Below, in pieces: positions 1 to 8,429 of a stretch of DNA of 54,054 nucleotides (the stretch's first letter is position 1; each line of letters begins with the position of its first letter). Source of the DNA: a bacterium UBP6_UBA1196 (GTDB lineage Bacteria > UBP6 > UBA1177); NCBI GenBank assembly GCA_002310035.1, contig DBYC01000053.1:1-54054 (forward strand). Reading direction: 5' to 3'. A program made the position numbers and the translations under genes. The notes beneath the pieces were generated by a model. The model had not been told where the DNA came from. It worked only from the letters and a program-made list of their open reading frames with translations, and did no database searches.

Positions 1-477
1 AAATTCAATCAGGAAGGAGAACAAACAGAATATCTTTATTTTGACAAAGAAAATGAAAACCGATTTGTTTATTATGATACTTTTAAGAAAAAAATAGTTC
101 TTGTTGAAAGAAACGGAGAAACTTTCAAAAAAACAGATCTTATAACAGATTTTACAGAAGAATCTGCTCAGAAAGCTTATTCAATTCCACCAAGAATGCT
201 TCGTGGGAATCTTCTTTTGTATGAGGAAATAACAGATGATGTGACAGAAAACGGCGGAAGATTGTGTTACTATCGGATTGATAAAAATAAGAAATATTGC
301 ATGAAAAAGATGGAGAAAGATGAAACTTATTCCGACGGAACAACAATATTTCCGTATGGTTATGCTGAATTTGAGGGAAAATGGTTACTTTATCAGAAAC
401 GGAATTCAACACCTTTGATACTTCGGGACATGGACTGTTATTGTAAAGAAGAAAGGGTTTGCCCGTTTGAGGAATAA
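1..477 (+). CDS. C-terminal part of a secreted lipoprotein of a local paralogous family (5' end outside window)
   Basis: The reading frame is open from base 1 to the TAA at 475-477, giving about 158 residues, so the gene starts upstream of the window. The last ~45 residues are nearly the same as the end of the lipoprotein at 32604-34157: both contain EFEGKWLLYQKRNSTP, then LILRDM, a CYC motif and a CPFEE terminus. A looser match is seen in the protein at 38323-39921. By analogy with those two complete members, the missing N-terminus should hold a lipoprotein signal and an Asp/Ser-rich linker. The preserved part is rich in Lys, Glu, Asn and Tyr and looks like beta-strand repeats. The function is unknown. 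The conserved terminal cysteines suggest a disulfide-stabilised extracytoplasmic domain. The coding call is secure; any functional label would be a guess. Confidence 0.85.
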   Translation, partial: KFNQEGEQTEYLYFDKENENRFVYYDTFKKKIVLVERNGETFKKTDLITDFTEESAQKAYSIPPRMLRGNLLLYEEITDDVTENGGRLCYYRIDKNKKYCMKKMEKDETYSDGTTIFPYGYAEFEGKWLLYQKRNSTPLILRDMDCYCKEERVCPFEE

Positions 478-504
478 TCTTAAAAATGTGGGTTTAAATA
501 TGCC

Positions 505-532
505 TTGTTTTCAAGCGTTTTTTCAGTATAAT
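505..532 (+). promoter_or_regulatory. Predicted sigma-70 type promoter for the lipoprotein gene at 600
   Basis: A perfect -10 TATAAT (527-532) lies 16 bp downstream of a -35-like TTGTTT (505-510). It sits in the gap between the partial lipoprotein gene and the gene starting at 600. The 16-bp spacing is the same as in the other predicted promoters of this window. Confidence 0.5.
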
Positions 533-599
533 TTAACGTTTTTGTTTTTTTAGGGAATGAATTAGAGCTTTCAATGAATGACGAAATATGGAGGATGCC

Positions 600-1091
600 A
601 TGAAAAAATCTCTTTTATTAGTTGCAATTTCAGTTGTTTTCATGCTTTTGAGCTGTGGAGGCAGCGACAACGGTTCGGAAAACGAAAACAGTTTCGAAGC
701 TGTCGATGTCGGAGAATGCCGTCAGGTAGAACCTGCTATTTCTTTCAGGGACAGAATTTATACGGAAAACGAAGACTACTATTCCTGCAACGAGTATGTC
801 GAAGTTACTGAAACAAAAGACAAAACCATTAAATTCAACTGGTTCGGCGAGATGCACTGCGGTTATGACTGGGAATACGGCTACAAAGTTGAAGGAATCG
901 AGGAAAATGTTCTCAAAGTCAGCATTCTGGAACGCGATACAGACCTTGATCTGGCTGCAGGATGTGACGATTGCTGTTATCTTATGCCGATAGAATACAC
1001 GGCTTCGACCGCAGAAGAAATCGAATCGATCAAAGCAATCGAAATCAATTACGAAGGCAAAAACCACAAAGCTTCTTTCGAAATAAAGTAA
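600..1091 (+). CDS. Small cysteine-containing lipoprotein of unknown function
   Basis: 163 residues. The ATG at 600 is preferred over the in-frame ATG at 588 because a GGAGG at 590-594 sits five bases before it. The N-terminus is a typical lipoprotein signal: MKK, a hydrophobic run, then the lipobox LLSC followed by GGS. The mature part begins with a short Ser/Asn/Glu linker and continues as a Cys-rich domain with C-G-Y-D-W and C-D-D-C-C motifs. That pattern fits a disulfide-bonded extracytoplasmic domain. No family was recognised. It has its own predicted promoter, and DUF523 follows after 26 bp, so the two may be cotranscribed. Membrane anchoring in the periplasm or at the surface is inferred from the signal alone. 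Confidence 0.85.
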   Translation: MKKSLLLVAISVVFMLLSCGGSDNGSENENSFEAVDVGECRQVEPAISFRDRIYTENEDYYSCNEYVEVTETKDKTIKFNWFGEMHCGYDWEYGYKVEGIEENVLKVSILERDTDLDLAAGCDDCCYLMPIEYTASTAEEIESIKAIEINYEGKNHKASFEIK

Positions 1092-1117
1092 CTGCTGCAA
1101 GATGTTTTTCATATAGA

Positions 1118-1648
1118 ATGATCAGAAAACCTTCAGTTTACATGAGCCGCTGCTTCGGCTTCGACAAATGCCGCTACGATGCAAAGGATTTTTTCTGCGA
1201 ATTCGCCGAAAAACTCAAAAAGCATGTAGAAATCGTTCACTGGTGTCCCGAAATCGCGATAGGTCTTGGCTGTCCCCGGGAAAAAATCAGAGTAGTGAGA
1301 ATTGACGGAAAAAATCAGCTTTTTCAGCCGGAAACGGGAAAGTTTTTTACTGAAAAAATGACAGAATTTTCAGACAAATACCTGAAAATACTTGAAAATA
1401 TCGACGGGTTTTTTCTCAAGGCAAAAAGCCCTAGCTGCGGAGTCAGAAATACGAAACTCTACCGCGGAAAAAGTGACGAACTTATTTCTACTGACGCAAA
1501 CGGCTTTTTTGCAGAAAGGGTCCTGGCTCTTTTCCCTGACACGCCGGTCCTCACCGAGCTGGATCTGGAAAACAAAGAAAAAACAGAGGATTTTCTTAAA
1601 AGAGTTTTCCTGAAATATGGAAGGATCCCGGCGGATTTCGCAGATTGA
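1118..1648 (+). CDS. DUF523 family protein
   Basis: 176 residues, matching a stand-alone DUF523 domain (Pfam PF04463). Typical signatures are SRCFGFDKCRYD near the N-terminus, then WCPEIAIGLGCPREKIRV, then a KAKSPSCG motif. The conserved cysteines (C-x6-C, CPE, SPSCG) suggest metal or Fe-S binding, but the family's role is not established. Some homologues carry a C-terminal DUF1722 domain, which is missing here. The frame is open further upstream, into the preceding gene. I chose ATG 1118 because it lies just after that gene ends; ATG 1142 is also possible. No strong ribosome-binding site is visible, so translation may depend on the upstream gene. Confidence 0.85.
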   Translation: MIRKPSVYMSRCFGFDKCRYDAKDFFCEFAEKLKKHVEIVHWCPEIAIGLGCPREKIRVVRIDGKNQLFQPETGKFFTEKMTEFSDKYLKILENIDGFFLKAKSPSCGVRNTKLYRGKSDELISTDANGFFAERVLALFPDTPVLTELDLENKEKTEDFLKRVFLKYGRIPADFAD

Positions 1649-1692
1649 ATCCTATTTGGAAAAAAGTTAAAAACGCTTCACGAGGCAAAAAA

Positions 1693-1720
1693 TTGCGATT
1701 TTTTGATTTATGCTTAAAAT
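1693..1720 (+). promoter_or_regulatory. Predicted sigma-70 type promoter for the gene at 1751
   Basis: TTGCGA (1693-1698) and TAAAAT (1715-1720) are separated by 16 bp and lie upstream of an AGGAGG ribosome-binding site and the ATG at 1751. The match is moderate. Confidence 0.35.
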
Positions 1721-1750
1721 TAAAAGGTTTTTTTATTTTAGGAGGCAAAA

Positions 1751-2524
1751 ATGAAAAAGATTTCGTTGTTTTTCTTGATGGTTTTCAGTGTTTTTGTTCT
1801 TTTTGCGCAGGAAGCCCCGAAAGAGGAAGCTAAAAATGAAGTTAAGGAAGAGGTAAAGGCTGAACCGGCTGCTGAAGCAAAACCTGCTGATGCCGCACCT
1901 GAAGCTCAACAACCTGCTGAAGTAGCTCAACAACCCGCTGAAGCAGCTCCAGAATCTGCTGTAAAAGAACAACCGGAGGAAGGGAGTGCGCCTGAAGCTG
2001 CAGCGGAAGAGCCGAAACCGGTTGAACAGGCCGGCGAGGAAGCTCCGAAGCAGGAAGAACAGGCTGAAGAGGAAGTAGTCGATGCAGGCGATAAAACAGA
2101 AGAACAGGCCGGGGCTGAAGCTGCTGAAGAAAGGGAAGCTGTTGCCATAAACAAGACAAAAGCTCAGAAGATCAAGTATGAAAGACCCTATCTCGGTGTA
2201 GGAATCCCGCTTGTTGTGCTCGGATCGCTCTCTGTGGCAGTTCTTATGCCTGCGATGGGAACCATGGCTTTTGCCGCTTCTGATGCATGCGAAGGCAAAG
2301 ACTGGGGTTTTTGTACGGAACTTCACGAAAACAATAAATCACACCATACGGCATGGACGGTAGGAGCTGTTATGACCGGTGTCGTCGGAGCGGGAATGAT
2401 CGTTACAGGATCGTGGCTCATTACTATCAAAAAACCGCGGGAAAACCAGAAAATCGAATTGAGCAATGCGGCTGTTCTTCCGACCAAAGATGGAATGTTT
2501 GCGTCACTCGGATTTAAGTTCTAA
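1751..2524 (+). CDS. Ala/Glu/Pro-rich exported protein with two C-terminal hydrophobic segments
   Basis: 257 residues starting at an ATG preceded by AGGAGG. Residues 1-19 form a signal peptide ending in LFAQ. Residues ~20-135 are a low-complexity stretch of Ala, Glu, Pro and Gln (repeats such as PAEAAPE and EEQA), likely unfolded and strongly acidic. Residues ~150-180 and ~200-230 hold two hydrophobic, Gly-rich segments separated by a short loop with two cysteines. The protein ends in a beta-like tail with GFKF. The layout resembles envelope-anchored linker proteins, where a disordered Pro/Ala arm crosses the periplasm. No family could be assigned. The gene ends directly against the stop of the convergent amylase gene. 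Confidence 0.8.
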   Translation: MKKISLFFLMVFSVFVLFAQEAPKEEAKNEVKEEVKAEPAAEAKPADAAPEAQQPAEVAQQPAEAAPESAVKEQPEEGSAPEAAAEEPKPVEQAGEEAPKQEEQAEEEVVDAGDKTEEQAGAEAAEEREAVAINKTKAQKIKYERPYLGVGIPLVVLGSLSVAVLMPAMGTMAFAASDACEGKDWGFCTELHENNKSHHTAWTVGAVMTGVVGAGMIVTGSWLITIKKPRENQKIELSNAAVLPTKDGMFASLGFKF

Positions 2525-4756
2525 TTATTTTTTATAGATTATTTCCGCGCCGAAAGGCTCCAGCGTTATTTCCAACTTTTTTCCAGATATATTGATTTTA
2601 TTAGAGAAAAGTGTTTCTGCAGAATCGATTTTGAGTCCTGATATATCGATTTTCAGCGTTTTTTCTTCCTCGCCGTTGTTGAAGACGGCGATCACAGTGT
2701 CATCTCCCTGAACCATCGCGAAAGCGTAGATGTTTTCCGAAACAGCGAGATTTTTCCTCTTTCCGTGCATGAAGGCAGGATGGTTTTTGCGGAAGTTGCC
2801 GAGAATTTGAGTGTGCAAAAGATTCTTCTTCTGGTTTTCACTTAAATCGTCGCCGAAAATAGCCATTCTTCTGTTGTCCGGGTCGTTCGCGCCAGGCATT
2901 CCGAACTCGTCGCCCTGATAGATTATCGGGATCCCAGGATGTGTGAACATGAACGTCAGAGCGTTGCGCATCTTTTTGAACGGAAGCTCGTCTTCCGGCA
3001 GTTCAGGAGAGTTTTCCCACACTTTCCAGTCAGCTTCAGCGCCGCCCTGCGACGAAACACCGTCAAAATCCTTGTTTGCAAGGCTCAGAGCTCTAGCCAC
3101 ATCGTGGTTCCCGATGAAATTGCCCATGATCGAGCCTTTGTAGAAATCGTTCTGATAACGGTAGTCGTTGGTTTCAAGGAATTTCGTGAAAGTCTCGAAA
3201 TTCTCGCTCTGCAATAGGAATGTCCGCACAATGTGATGGTAAAGCGGGAAGTCGAACTGCCCGTCGAGCCTGTGTTCGCCGAGATAGGATCCGATTTCTT
3301 CCCAGCCCATATCCCCTGTGAAAGTTTCGCCGATCATGTAGAAAAGGATCCCGGTCGTTGTCACTTTGCGCTGGATAACCGTTTTCAGAGTAGTCGTGAA
3401 GTCGAGTTCCATGAGCCTTATCGCGTCAAGACGCAGACCGTCGATGTCAAATTCCTGGATCAGCCATATCAGGTGGTTGATGACAGCCTCCATCGCCTCG
3501 TCATTCTTGTAGTCGATATCGGCGAGATAATCGGTGAACCAGCATTCAACAGGCCTTTCCCAGCCGCATGTGTAGCCGCCGTTCGAATTTGCCGGAAGAC
3601 CATCTTTGGCCATGTTGAACCAGCCGCTGTTTTTGTAGGTTTTCCATAGGTATGAATCGGTGTGGACATGGTTCGGCACGAAGTCGAACATTACCCTGAT
3701 CCCCTTTTTATGCGCTTTCTGAATGAGTTCGTGCAGCTTTTCCTCGCTTCCGAAGTGCTTTTCTATCGATGAATCGAGCCCCGGAATGTGAAGTTCGTTG
3801 GTCCAGCCCGTCGCAACCGGCCAGTATGAGTGGTACGGCGCGTAATATCGTGTGTCGCCCCCCATTCCTTTGCCGGGATTTTCGGTATTTGCGACAGGAG
3901 AGCTTATCCAGAGGACATTCACGCCCATGTCGGAAAAGTAGTTGTCTTCGATCCTGTCGATGATCCCCTGAAAGTCTCCTCCCTGCCAGTTCGCCTTTTC
4001 GTCGATGTCGGGAAGGGGAGAGTCGTTGCTTTTGTCGCCGTTGCTGAAGCGGTCGGTCATAAGCTGATACATGAAGGCGTTTTCCCATTCAAACGGCGTT
4101 TCCTCTATCCAGACCGGCACCGTGAGAACTTCCGCAGCAAAGCCGTCGGTATCGAAAATCCTGAAAAACCATGTGAACTTTCCGCTATATTCGGCATTGT
4201 AATCTATTGAGATTATTCCTGTTTTTTTGTCGAAAGAGTAATCGGCCTTTTCTCTCCCGAGCAGGATCTCCGATTTTTTGAAATCCGGGTTTTTGCCAGA
4301 AATTCCGGCTGTGAATTTTATTTGAAATTTAATGCTTTTATCCGAAATTTCAGGTCTTCCGGCAAGTTCTATTGTCGGATAGCGGCAGTCTTTGACAACA
4401 AGTTTGCTGTAAGGGTTGTCTTTGTCAAACATCCTGAGCGGGTTCGCCGGATCAAGAAACCATTTTGAATCTTTTGCCGAGAAGAATTTGTAGGGGTAGT
4501 TTCCCGGAGCGAGAAAAAGCTCTGCACTCCAGACACCGTCCTTGTATGTCATCGGAGTCGCAAGCGACCAGTTGTTGAATGAGCTTCTGATGTAGAGGTC
4601 GTCTTCGGCGCGTCCGCTTACCGAAAGTGTTACTCCCCGGCAGTAGTTACCCTGAGACTCACTGCCGTCGCAGGAGATGAAAATTGACATGACCGCCAGT
4701 AATATCAAGACCAAAAGTGTTTTTACATTGTTGAAAGGAATACATGAATTGTCCAT
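2525..4756 (-). CDS. GH13 alpha-amylase-family glycoside hydrolase, lipoprotein with N-terminal glycogen-binding-like domain
   Basis: 743 residues. The ATG at 4756 has an AAGGAG site 8 bases upstream. The N-terminus is a lipoprotein signal ending in the lipobox FISC. Residues ~40-120 resemble a CBM48/AMPK-type glucan-binding module (SFNNW, YPYKF). The catalytic (beta/alpha)8 barrel shows all four GH13 signatures: DFVPNH near 355, GLRLDAIR with the predicted nucleophile Asp near 442, GETF with the acid/base Glu near 476, and GNHDVAR with the third carboxylate near 551. It should hydrolyse alpha-1,4-glucans such as starch or maltodextrins at the cell surface or in the periplasm; exact specificity (neopullulanase, cyclomaltodextrinase, amylase) is not decidable. 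Its start overlaps the end of the upstream Omp85 gene by 34 bp, so it is probably translationally coupled. Confidence 0.92.
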   Translation of the reverse strand: MDNSCIPFNNVKTLLVLILLAVMSIFISCDGSESQGNYCRGVTLSVSGRAEDDLYIRSSFNNWSLATPMTYKDGVWSAELFLAPGNYPYKFFSAKDSKWFLDPANPLRMFDKDNPYSKLVVKDCRYPTIELAGRPEISDKSIKFQIKFTAGISGKNPDFKKSEILLGREKADYSFDKKTGIISIDYNAEYSGKFTWFFRIFDTDGFAAEVLTVPVWIEETPFEWENAFMYQLMTDRFSNGDKSNDSPLPDIDEKANWQGGDFQGIIDRIEDNYFSDMGVNVLWISSPVANTENPGKGMGGDTRYYAPYHSYWPVATGWTNELHIPGLDSSIEKHFGSEEKLHELIQKAHKKGIRVMFDFVPNHVHTDSYLWKTYKNSGWFNMAKDGLPANSNGGYTCGWERPVECWFTDYLADIDYKNDEAMEAVINHLIWLIQEFDIDGLRLDAIRLMELDFTTTLKTVIQRKVTTTGILFYMIGETFTGDMGWEEIGSYLGEHRLDGQFDFPLYHHIVRTFLLQSENFETFTKFLETNDYRYQNDFYKGSIMGNFIGNHDVARALSLANKDFDGVSSQGGAEADWKVWENSPELPEDELPFKKMRNALTFMFTHPGIPIIYQGDEFGMPGANDPDNRRMAIFGDDLSENQKKNLLHTQILGNFRKNHPAFMHGKRKNLAVSENIYAFAMVQGDDTVIAVFNNGEEEKTLKIDISGLKIDSAETLFSNKINISGKKLEITLEPFGAEIIYKK

Positions 4757-7653
4757 GTGTTTTCTCCTTCATGTGGTTTTAAATTAAATCCGGCCTGAGC
4801 CGTTATCGATCCGATAGGCGATGCGTAGAGGAGACCGCCGCCCGAGGAATAGCGGAAAAGGTCACCTTCGCCGACATGTTCCGCTTCTTCCCAGAGGTTT
4901 CCGATATCGACAAACCCCAGAAGATAGAGGTCGGTTATCAGTTTGACCCTTAATTCGTTCCTAATAAACATGTAGAATTTACCTTCCGCCATTTCGTCAT
5001 TCATGTCGTTAGGAAGAAGTTCGTTCGTATAGAATCCGCGCATTGTCGTGTTGCCGCCGAGCTTGAGGACATCATCTGAGGAAAGTTCGCCGGAATGCGG
5101 CAGGAGGAATGCCGAAGCCAGATATGAGTGAAAAATCAGGCGGTCGGTCGAGACGCGGTCGCCTGCGAAGTTCGTTCTGTAGTGCAGCGGAATGTAGAGT
5201 GCCAGTCCGCCTTCAAAAAGTGAATACTGGTTTTTGTCGCCGGCTACCGAAGAGGTGTTCTGGTATCTGAGCGAAAGTTTCCACCCTTTTGTAGGGAAGA
5301 AAACCGAGTCGCGAAAGTCGATGTAACCTCTGATTTCAGGCGATATTACGAGTCTTTGCAGGATTTCATAGCTGACATCGCCCTCATCCGAAACTTCGTA
5401 GTCTTTTTCGTATCTGTATGCGAGCTCGAAACCGGTCGAGATGTAGTAACGGTTGCTGAAACGCCGGAAAATACTGAAATAAAGACCGTTTTTGTCGATC
5501 ATGTAGGGAAGTCCGCCGTTGCTTCGTATGTCGTGAATATGGAAGGCGTCGATCTGTGCCGAAAGCGGGACTTTCGGAATGTAGGTGTCCTGAAAAAGAA
5601 AAGTCAGGTTCACTTTTCTTTCGGTCCTCTGCCACGATGTAAAGTCGTTGTCGTAGTATTTTCTGAACCTTTCATTCATAAAAAGTTCGATTTTCCGCGA
5701 GACTTTAAGGCTTATTTTCGATGAAACGCCTGATTTGACCATGTTTTTCCACTCGAAAGAGCCAATGAATCTGACGCCTTCATCGCTGCTGATCCCGACG
5801 CTCGGTGAAACTTTGAAGCGTTCCGATTCGCTGACTGTTACGACGAGATCCTTTTCGTCGTTAGGAAATTCGGGGTCGATGAAATCAATGTCAACCGACT
5901 GGAAAATGCCTGTCTGGAGCATGTTTCTCCGGCTGTATTGGAACGAATCCCCGTCGAGAACATCGCCGGGATCGATTCTCAGAATGTGGCGTACGACCCA
6001 GCTTGTCGTCAGGTAGTTGCCTGCGATCACGACTTCGGTGATTTTGACTTTGAAGAGATATTCGACGTTGAAAGTCAGAAAAACCTTGTTTCCGTCAATT
6101 TTTTCCTCATGCGTGACAAGGTGGAAAATATAGCCTTTGTCGGTCAGAAATTCAGATATTCTTTTCTGATAAGCCTGGACGATCCTTTCGTTGTAAGGGA
6201 GAGTCCGTGACATTTTCAGCTTTTTTTTCAGAGCTTTGTCCAGTTCGGCATTTCCGGTGAATGCATCGATCCCTGCAAGAAAATACTGGGTGTTTTCAGT
6301 GACGTCTATGTCGAGAACGAGTTTGCCGCCGTTGTCGTGTATAGCGACATTTGAAACTTCGACTTCGGTATATCCGCCGTTCTGGTAGATTTTTTCGGTC
6401 ATTTCCCTGATTTCATCGAGATAAGCTCTCGGTATGGCATGCGGCGAGTCGGGTTTCCCGACTTTGTCTTCTTTGCTGTCTTTCAAAGTTCTTTCACGCG
6501 ATCCGTCGGTGTCGATATAGCCGCCGCCGGTATGTGTTCTGTTTATCATTATCAGCGGAAAGTTCTCCTCTTCTATCCTGTCAGCAATGAAGTCCGAGAG
6601 TCTTTCTGTGACGATTTTTATGTTTCTTTCGTTGGTCGTTCCGTTCAGTACGATTTTGTTTATGAAGCGCCGTTCGTTTTCCTTTATTTTGATGTTGATC
6701 GTGCTTTCAGTCCCGGCAGAATCGGTTTTTTCCTGAATTTCAGGCGTGATTTCCGCATCGTGGAAACCGTATGAATGGTAAAGTATCTCGAGTTTTTTCC
6801 GGATGCTCGCGGTGTCGAAGTGATAATTCGGGATCTCTTTTACGACTTTTGTTATGGTATCCGGAGAAAACCAGTAGGCTCCTTCTACATTGACTGAAAA
6901 ATGGCTTCCTTTCCTGATGTTGAGGATTAGAAGTCCGTCCTTGCGCTTGTCTGAAGTCACGGCAATGTTGAGAAAACCCTCTTTTTTGTATCTGTCGATC
7001 ACGGCATATTCGATTTCAGTGACATTCTTGTCGGTGTAGGGGCGGCCTTTAAATGAAGATTCAAGATCGAAGATCAGTTTTTTGTACTCAGTTTTGTTGA
7101 AATTCCCGTTTATTTTGAATTTTTTGAATTTTTCCTGTGTTCCTTCGTCTATTCTGATCGTTATTTTTACAGTCGTTTCGGATAATCTTGTCGATCCGAT
7201 GCCTACTGCGACCGAGAACCATCCGTTTTCGCGGTAGTAATATATGATTTCTTCGCGTATTCTCAGAAAATCGTTTTCGGAATAGAGTGCGTTAAGGCCG
7301 ATTCCCGATGCAAGTTTCAGCTCTCTGTCGGTTATGTGGTGGTTGCCGTAGATTTTTATATCCTCAATTATGAGCTGCGGTTCTCCTTTGATGATGATTT
7401 TGACTTTGCCGTCTCCTGCTTTTTCAGAGCTTATGTCGATCTTCTCGAATTTTTTTGTTGCATACAGAAGTTTTACCGTTCTCCGTACTTTTTTTATCGA
7501 AAGCGGTTCGCCTTTTTTGATTTTTATGAGCCTTGAAAAGTCGGATTGCGGAAGCGGCGAGTCCCAGACGATTTCCGAGACGATTTCAGACGCAAAAACT
7601 CTAAAAGTGAAAAAAATAAAGAAAAGAAGTAATAAAAAACGGCGCCTGTTCAA
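4723..7653 (-). CDS. Omp85/BamA-superfamily outer membrane protein with seven POTRA domains
   Basis: About 976 residues. After a signal peptide (an NRRR head and a long Leu/Phe core ending in FAS) come about seven POTRA-like units of 75-90 residues. Each shows the pattern of beta strand, helix with YYRENGWF-type sequence, and beta strand. The fifth unit carries a long polar insert. Residues ~620-976 form a beta-barrel of the D15/surface-antigen type (DKKGW-like FFPTKGWKLSL, GGNTTMRGF). This family folds or translocates outer-membrane proteins. E. coli BamA has five POTRAs and TamA three, so this is a large variant. Start choice is uncertain: an in-frame ATG lies at 7758 inside yhbY, but the signal peptide starts naturally at TTG 7653, just after the yhbY stop. 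It may be the main BamA or a paralogue. Confidence 0.87.
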   Translation of the reverse strand: MNRRRFLLLLFFIFFTFRVFASEIVSEIVWDSPLPQSDFSRLIKIKKGEPLSIKKVRRTVKLLYATKKFEKIDISSEKAGDGKVKIIIKGEPQLIIEDIKIYGNHHITDRELKLASGIGLNALYSENDFLRIREEIIYYYRENGWFSVAVGIGSTRLSETTVKITIRIDEGTQEKFKKFKINGNFNKTEYKKLIFDLESSFKGRPYTDKNVTEIEYAVIDRYKKEGFLNIAVTSDKRKDGLLILNIRKGSHFSVNVEGAYWFSPDTITKVVKEIPNYHFDTASIRKKLEILYHSYGFHDAEITPEIQEKTDSAGTESTINIKIKENERRFINKIVLNGTTNERNIKIVTERLSDFIADRIEEENFPLIMINRTHTGGGYIDTDGSRERTLKDSKEDKVGKPDSPHAIPRAYLDEIREMTEKIYQNGGYTEVEVSNVAIHDNGGKLVLDIDVTENTQYFLAGIDAFTGNAELDKALKKKLKMSRTLPYNERIVQAYQKRISEFLTDKGYIFHLVTHEEKIDGNKVFLTFNVEYLFKVKITEVVIAGNYLTTSWVVRHILRIDPGDVLDGDSFQYSRRNMLQTGIFQSVDIDFIDPEFPNDEKDLVVTVSESERFKVSPSVGISSDEGVRFIGSFEWKNMVKSGVSSKISLKVSRKIELFMNERFRKYYDNDFTSWQRTERKVNLTFLFQDTYIPKVPLSAQIDAFHIHDIRSNGGLPYMIDKNGLYFSIFRRFSNRYYISTGFELAYRYEKDYEVSDEGDVSYEILQRLVISPEIRGYIDFRDSVFFPTKGWKLSLRYQNTSSVAGDKNQYSLFEGGLALYIPLHYRTNFAGDRVSTDRLIFHSYLASAFLLPHSGELSSDDVLKLGGNTTMRGFYTNELLPNDMNDEMAEGKFYMFIRNELRVKLITDLYLLGFVDIGNLWEEAEHVGEGDLFRYSSGGGLLYASPIGSITAQAGFNLKPHEGENTWTIHVFLSTM

Positions 7654-7673
7654 AAAATCAACCGCAAAAAATA

Positions 7674-7970
7674 TTAAAATTCTATTTTTCTTTTTGCCGG
7701 ATCTTCGTTTTGTCTGAAGAAAATGAATGTGTGACCGATCGAGCCGCAGCATTCGCATTGCAGTTTTTCTACTATTCCGGCGGCAATTTCCTTTTTCTCG
7801 TCAATGTAGTCTATGAATTTGATTTTTATCAGCTCGTGAGCCGTCAGAGCCTCGTCGATCTGGGATATGACCTGGTCGGTACAGCCGTTTCTGCCGATGA
7901 GAACGACAGGATTCAGCGCATGAGCCAGACCTCTGAGATATTTTTTGTCTTTTCCGGTCAGTTTTTTCAT
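7674..7970 (-). CDS. yhbY: YhbY-family RNA-binding protein (CRM domain)
   Basis: 98 residues, almost entirely one CRM (CRS1-YhbY) domain. The hallmark GxxG loop is G26-R-N-G29 in VVLIGRNGCTD. The typical C-terminal strand with G-H-T-F-I-F-F-R is at 79-87. Family members bind pre-50S ribosomal particles and assist ribosome assembly. ATG 7970 directly abuts the ruvX stop and has GGAGAG upstream, so the genes are coupled. The nearest neighbours (ruvX, rluD) also act on nucleic acids or ribosomes. Confidence 0.93.
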   Translation of the reverse strand: MKKLTGKDKKYLRGLAHALNPVVLIGRNGCTDQVISQIDEALTAHELIKIKFIDYIDEKKEIAAGIVEKLQCECCGSIGHTFIFFRQNEDPAKRKIEF

Positions 7971-8429
7971 TTAACTCTCCATATAAGTTTTTTTCAGTTC
8001 TTTAAAATCGGCCGTTTCCATGAATCTTTCGAGAATTATCGCCGCTGCGGTCGAGTCGATTACACCGGACTGCTTTTTTGCACGGTAGTTCTTCGGATTG
8101 ACTTTTTTTATTTCAAGAGCTTCTTCCGACGAATGGAACTCGTCAACTCCGAAAAAAGGGACATTTTCATAAATTTTCATGAGTCTTCTCTCGAAACCGC
8201 GCACTACCGGCATGAAGCTGCTCTCTTCGCCGTTGGCACGGAGCGGATGTCCTATGGCGAAAGCGGCGATTTCGAAATCGATCATATCTCCGAGACGCGC
8301 AAGGTCGTCGTTTATCGAATCCTTTCTTTTTAAAGTACCGATAATTGTCGGGAAATTCCATGTCGGATCTGTCGCTGCCACTCCTACGAATTTCATGCCG
8401 ACATCCAGAGAAACGACTCTTTTAGTCAT
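7971..8429 (-). CDS. ruvX: RuvX/YqgF-family RNase H-like nuclease (putative Holliday junction resolvase / pre-16S rRNA nuclease)
   Basis: 152 residues, the usual length. Predicted catalytic carboxylates are visible: D9 in VVSLDVGMK, the acidic pair D95-E96 in FGVDEFHSSEEA, and D115 in DSTAAAIIL. An IGHP-type motif lies in between. The family processes the 5' end of 16S rRNA in E. coli and may also resolve Holliday junctions. I chose ATG 8429, which overlaps the stop of the upstream gene (ATGACTAA arrangement), over an upstream in-frame alternative, because the conserved domain starts at once after it. A GGAAAG lies upstream. Confidence 0.93.
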   Translation of the reverse strand: MTKRVVSLDVGMKFVGVAATDPTWNFPTIIGTLKRKDSINDDLARLGDMIDFEIAAFAIGHPLRANGEESSFMPVVRGFERRLMKIYENVPFFGVDEFHSSEEALEIKKVNPKNYRAKKQSGVIDSTAAAIILERFMETADFKELKKTYMES

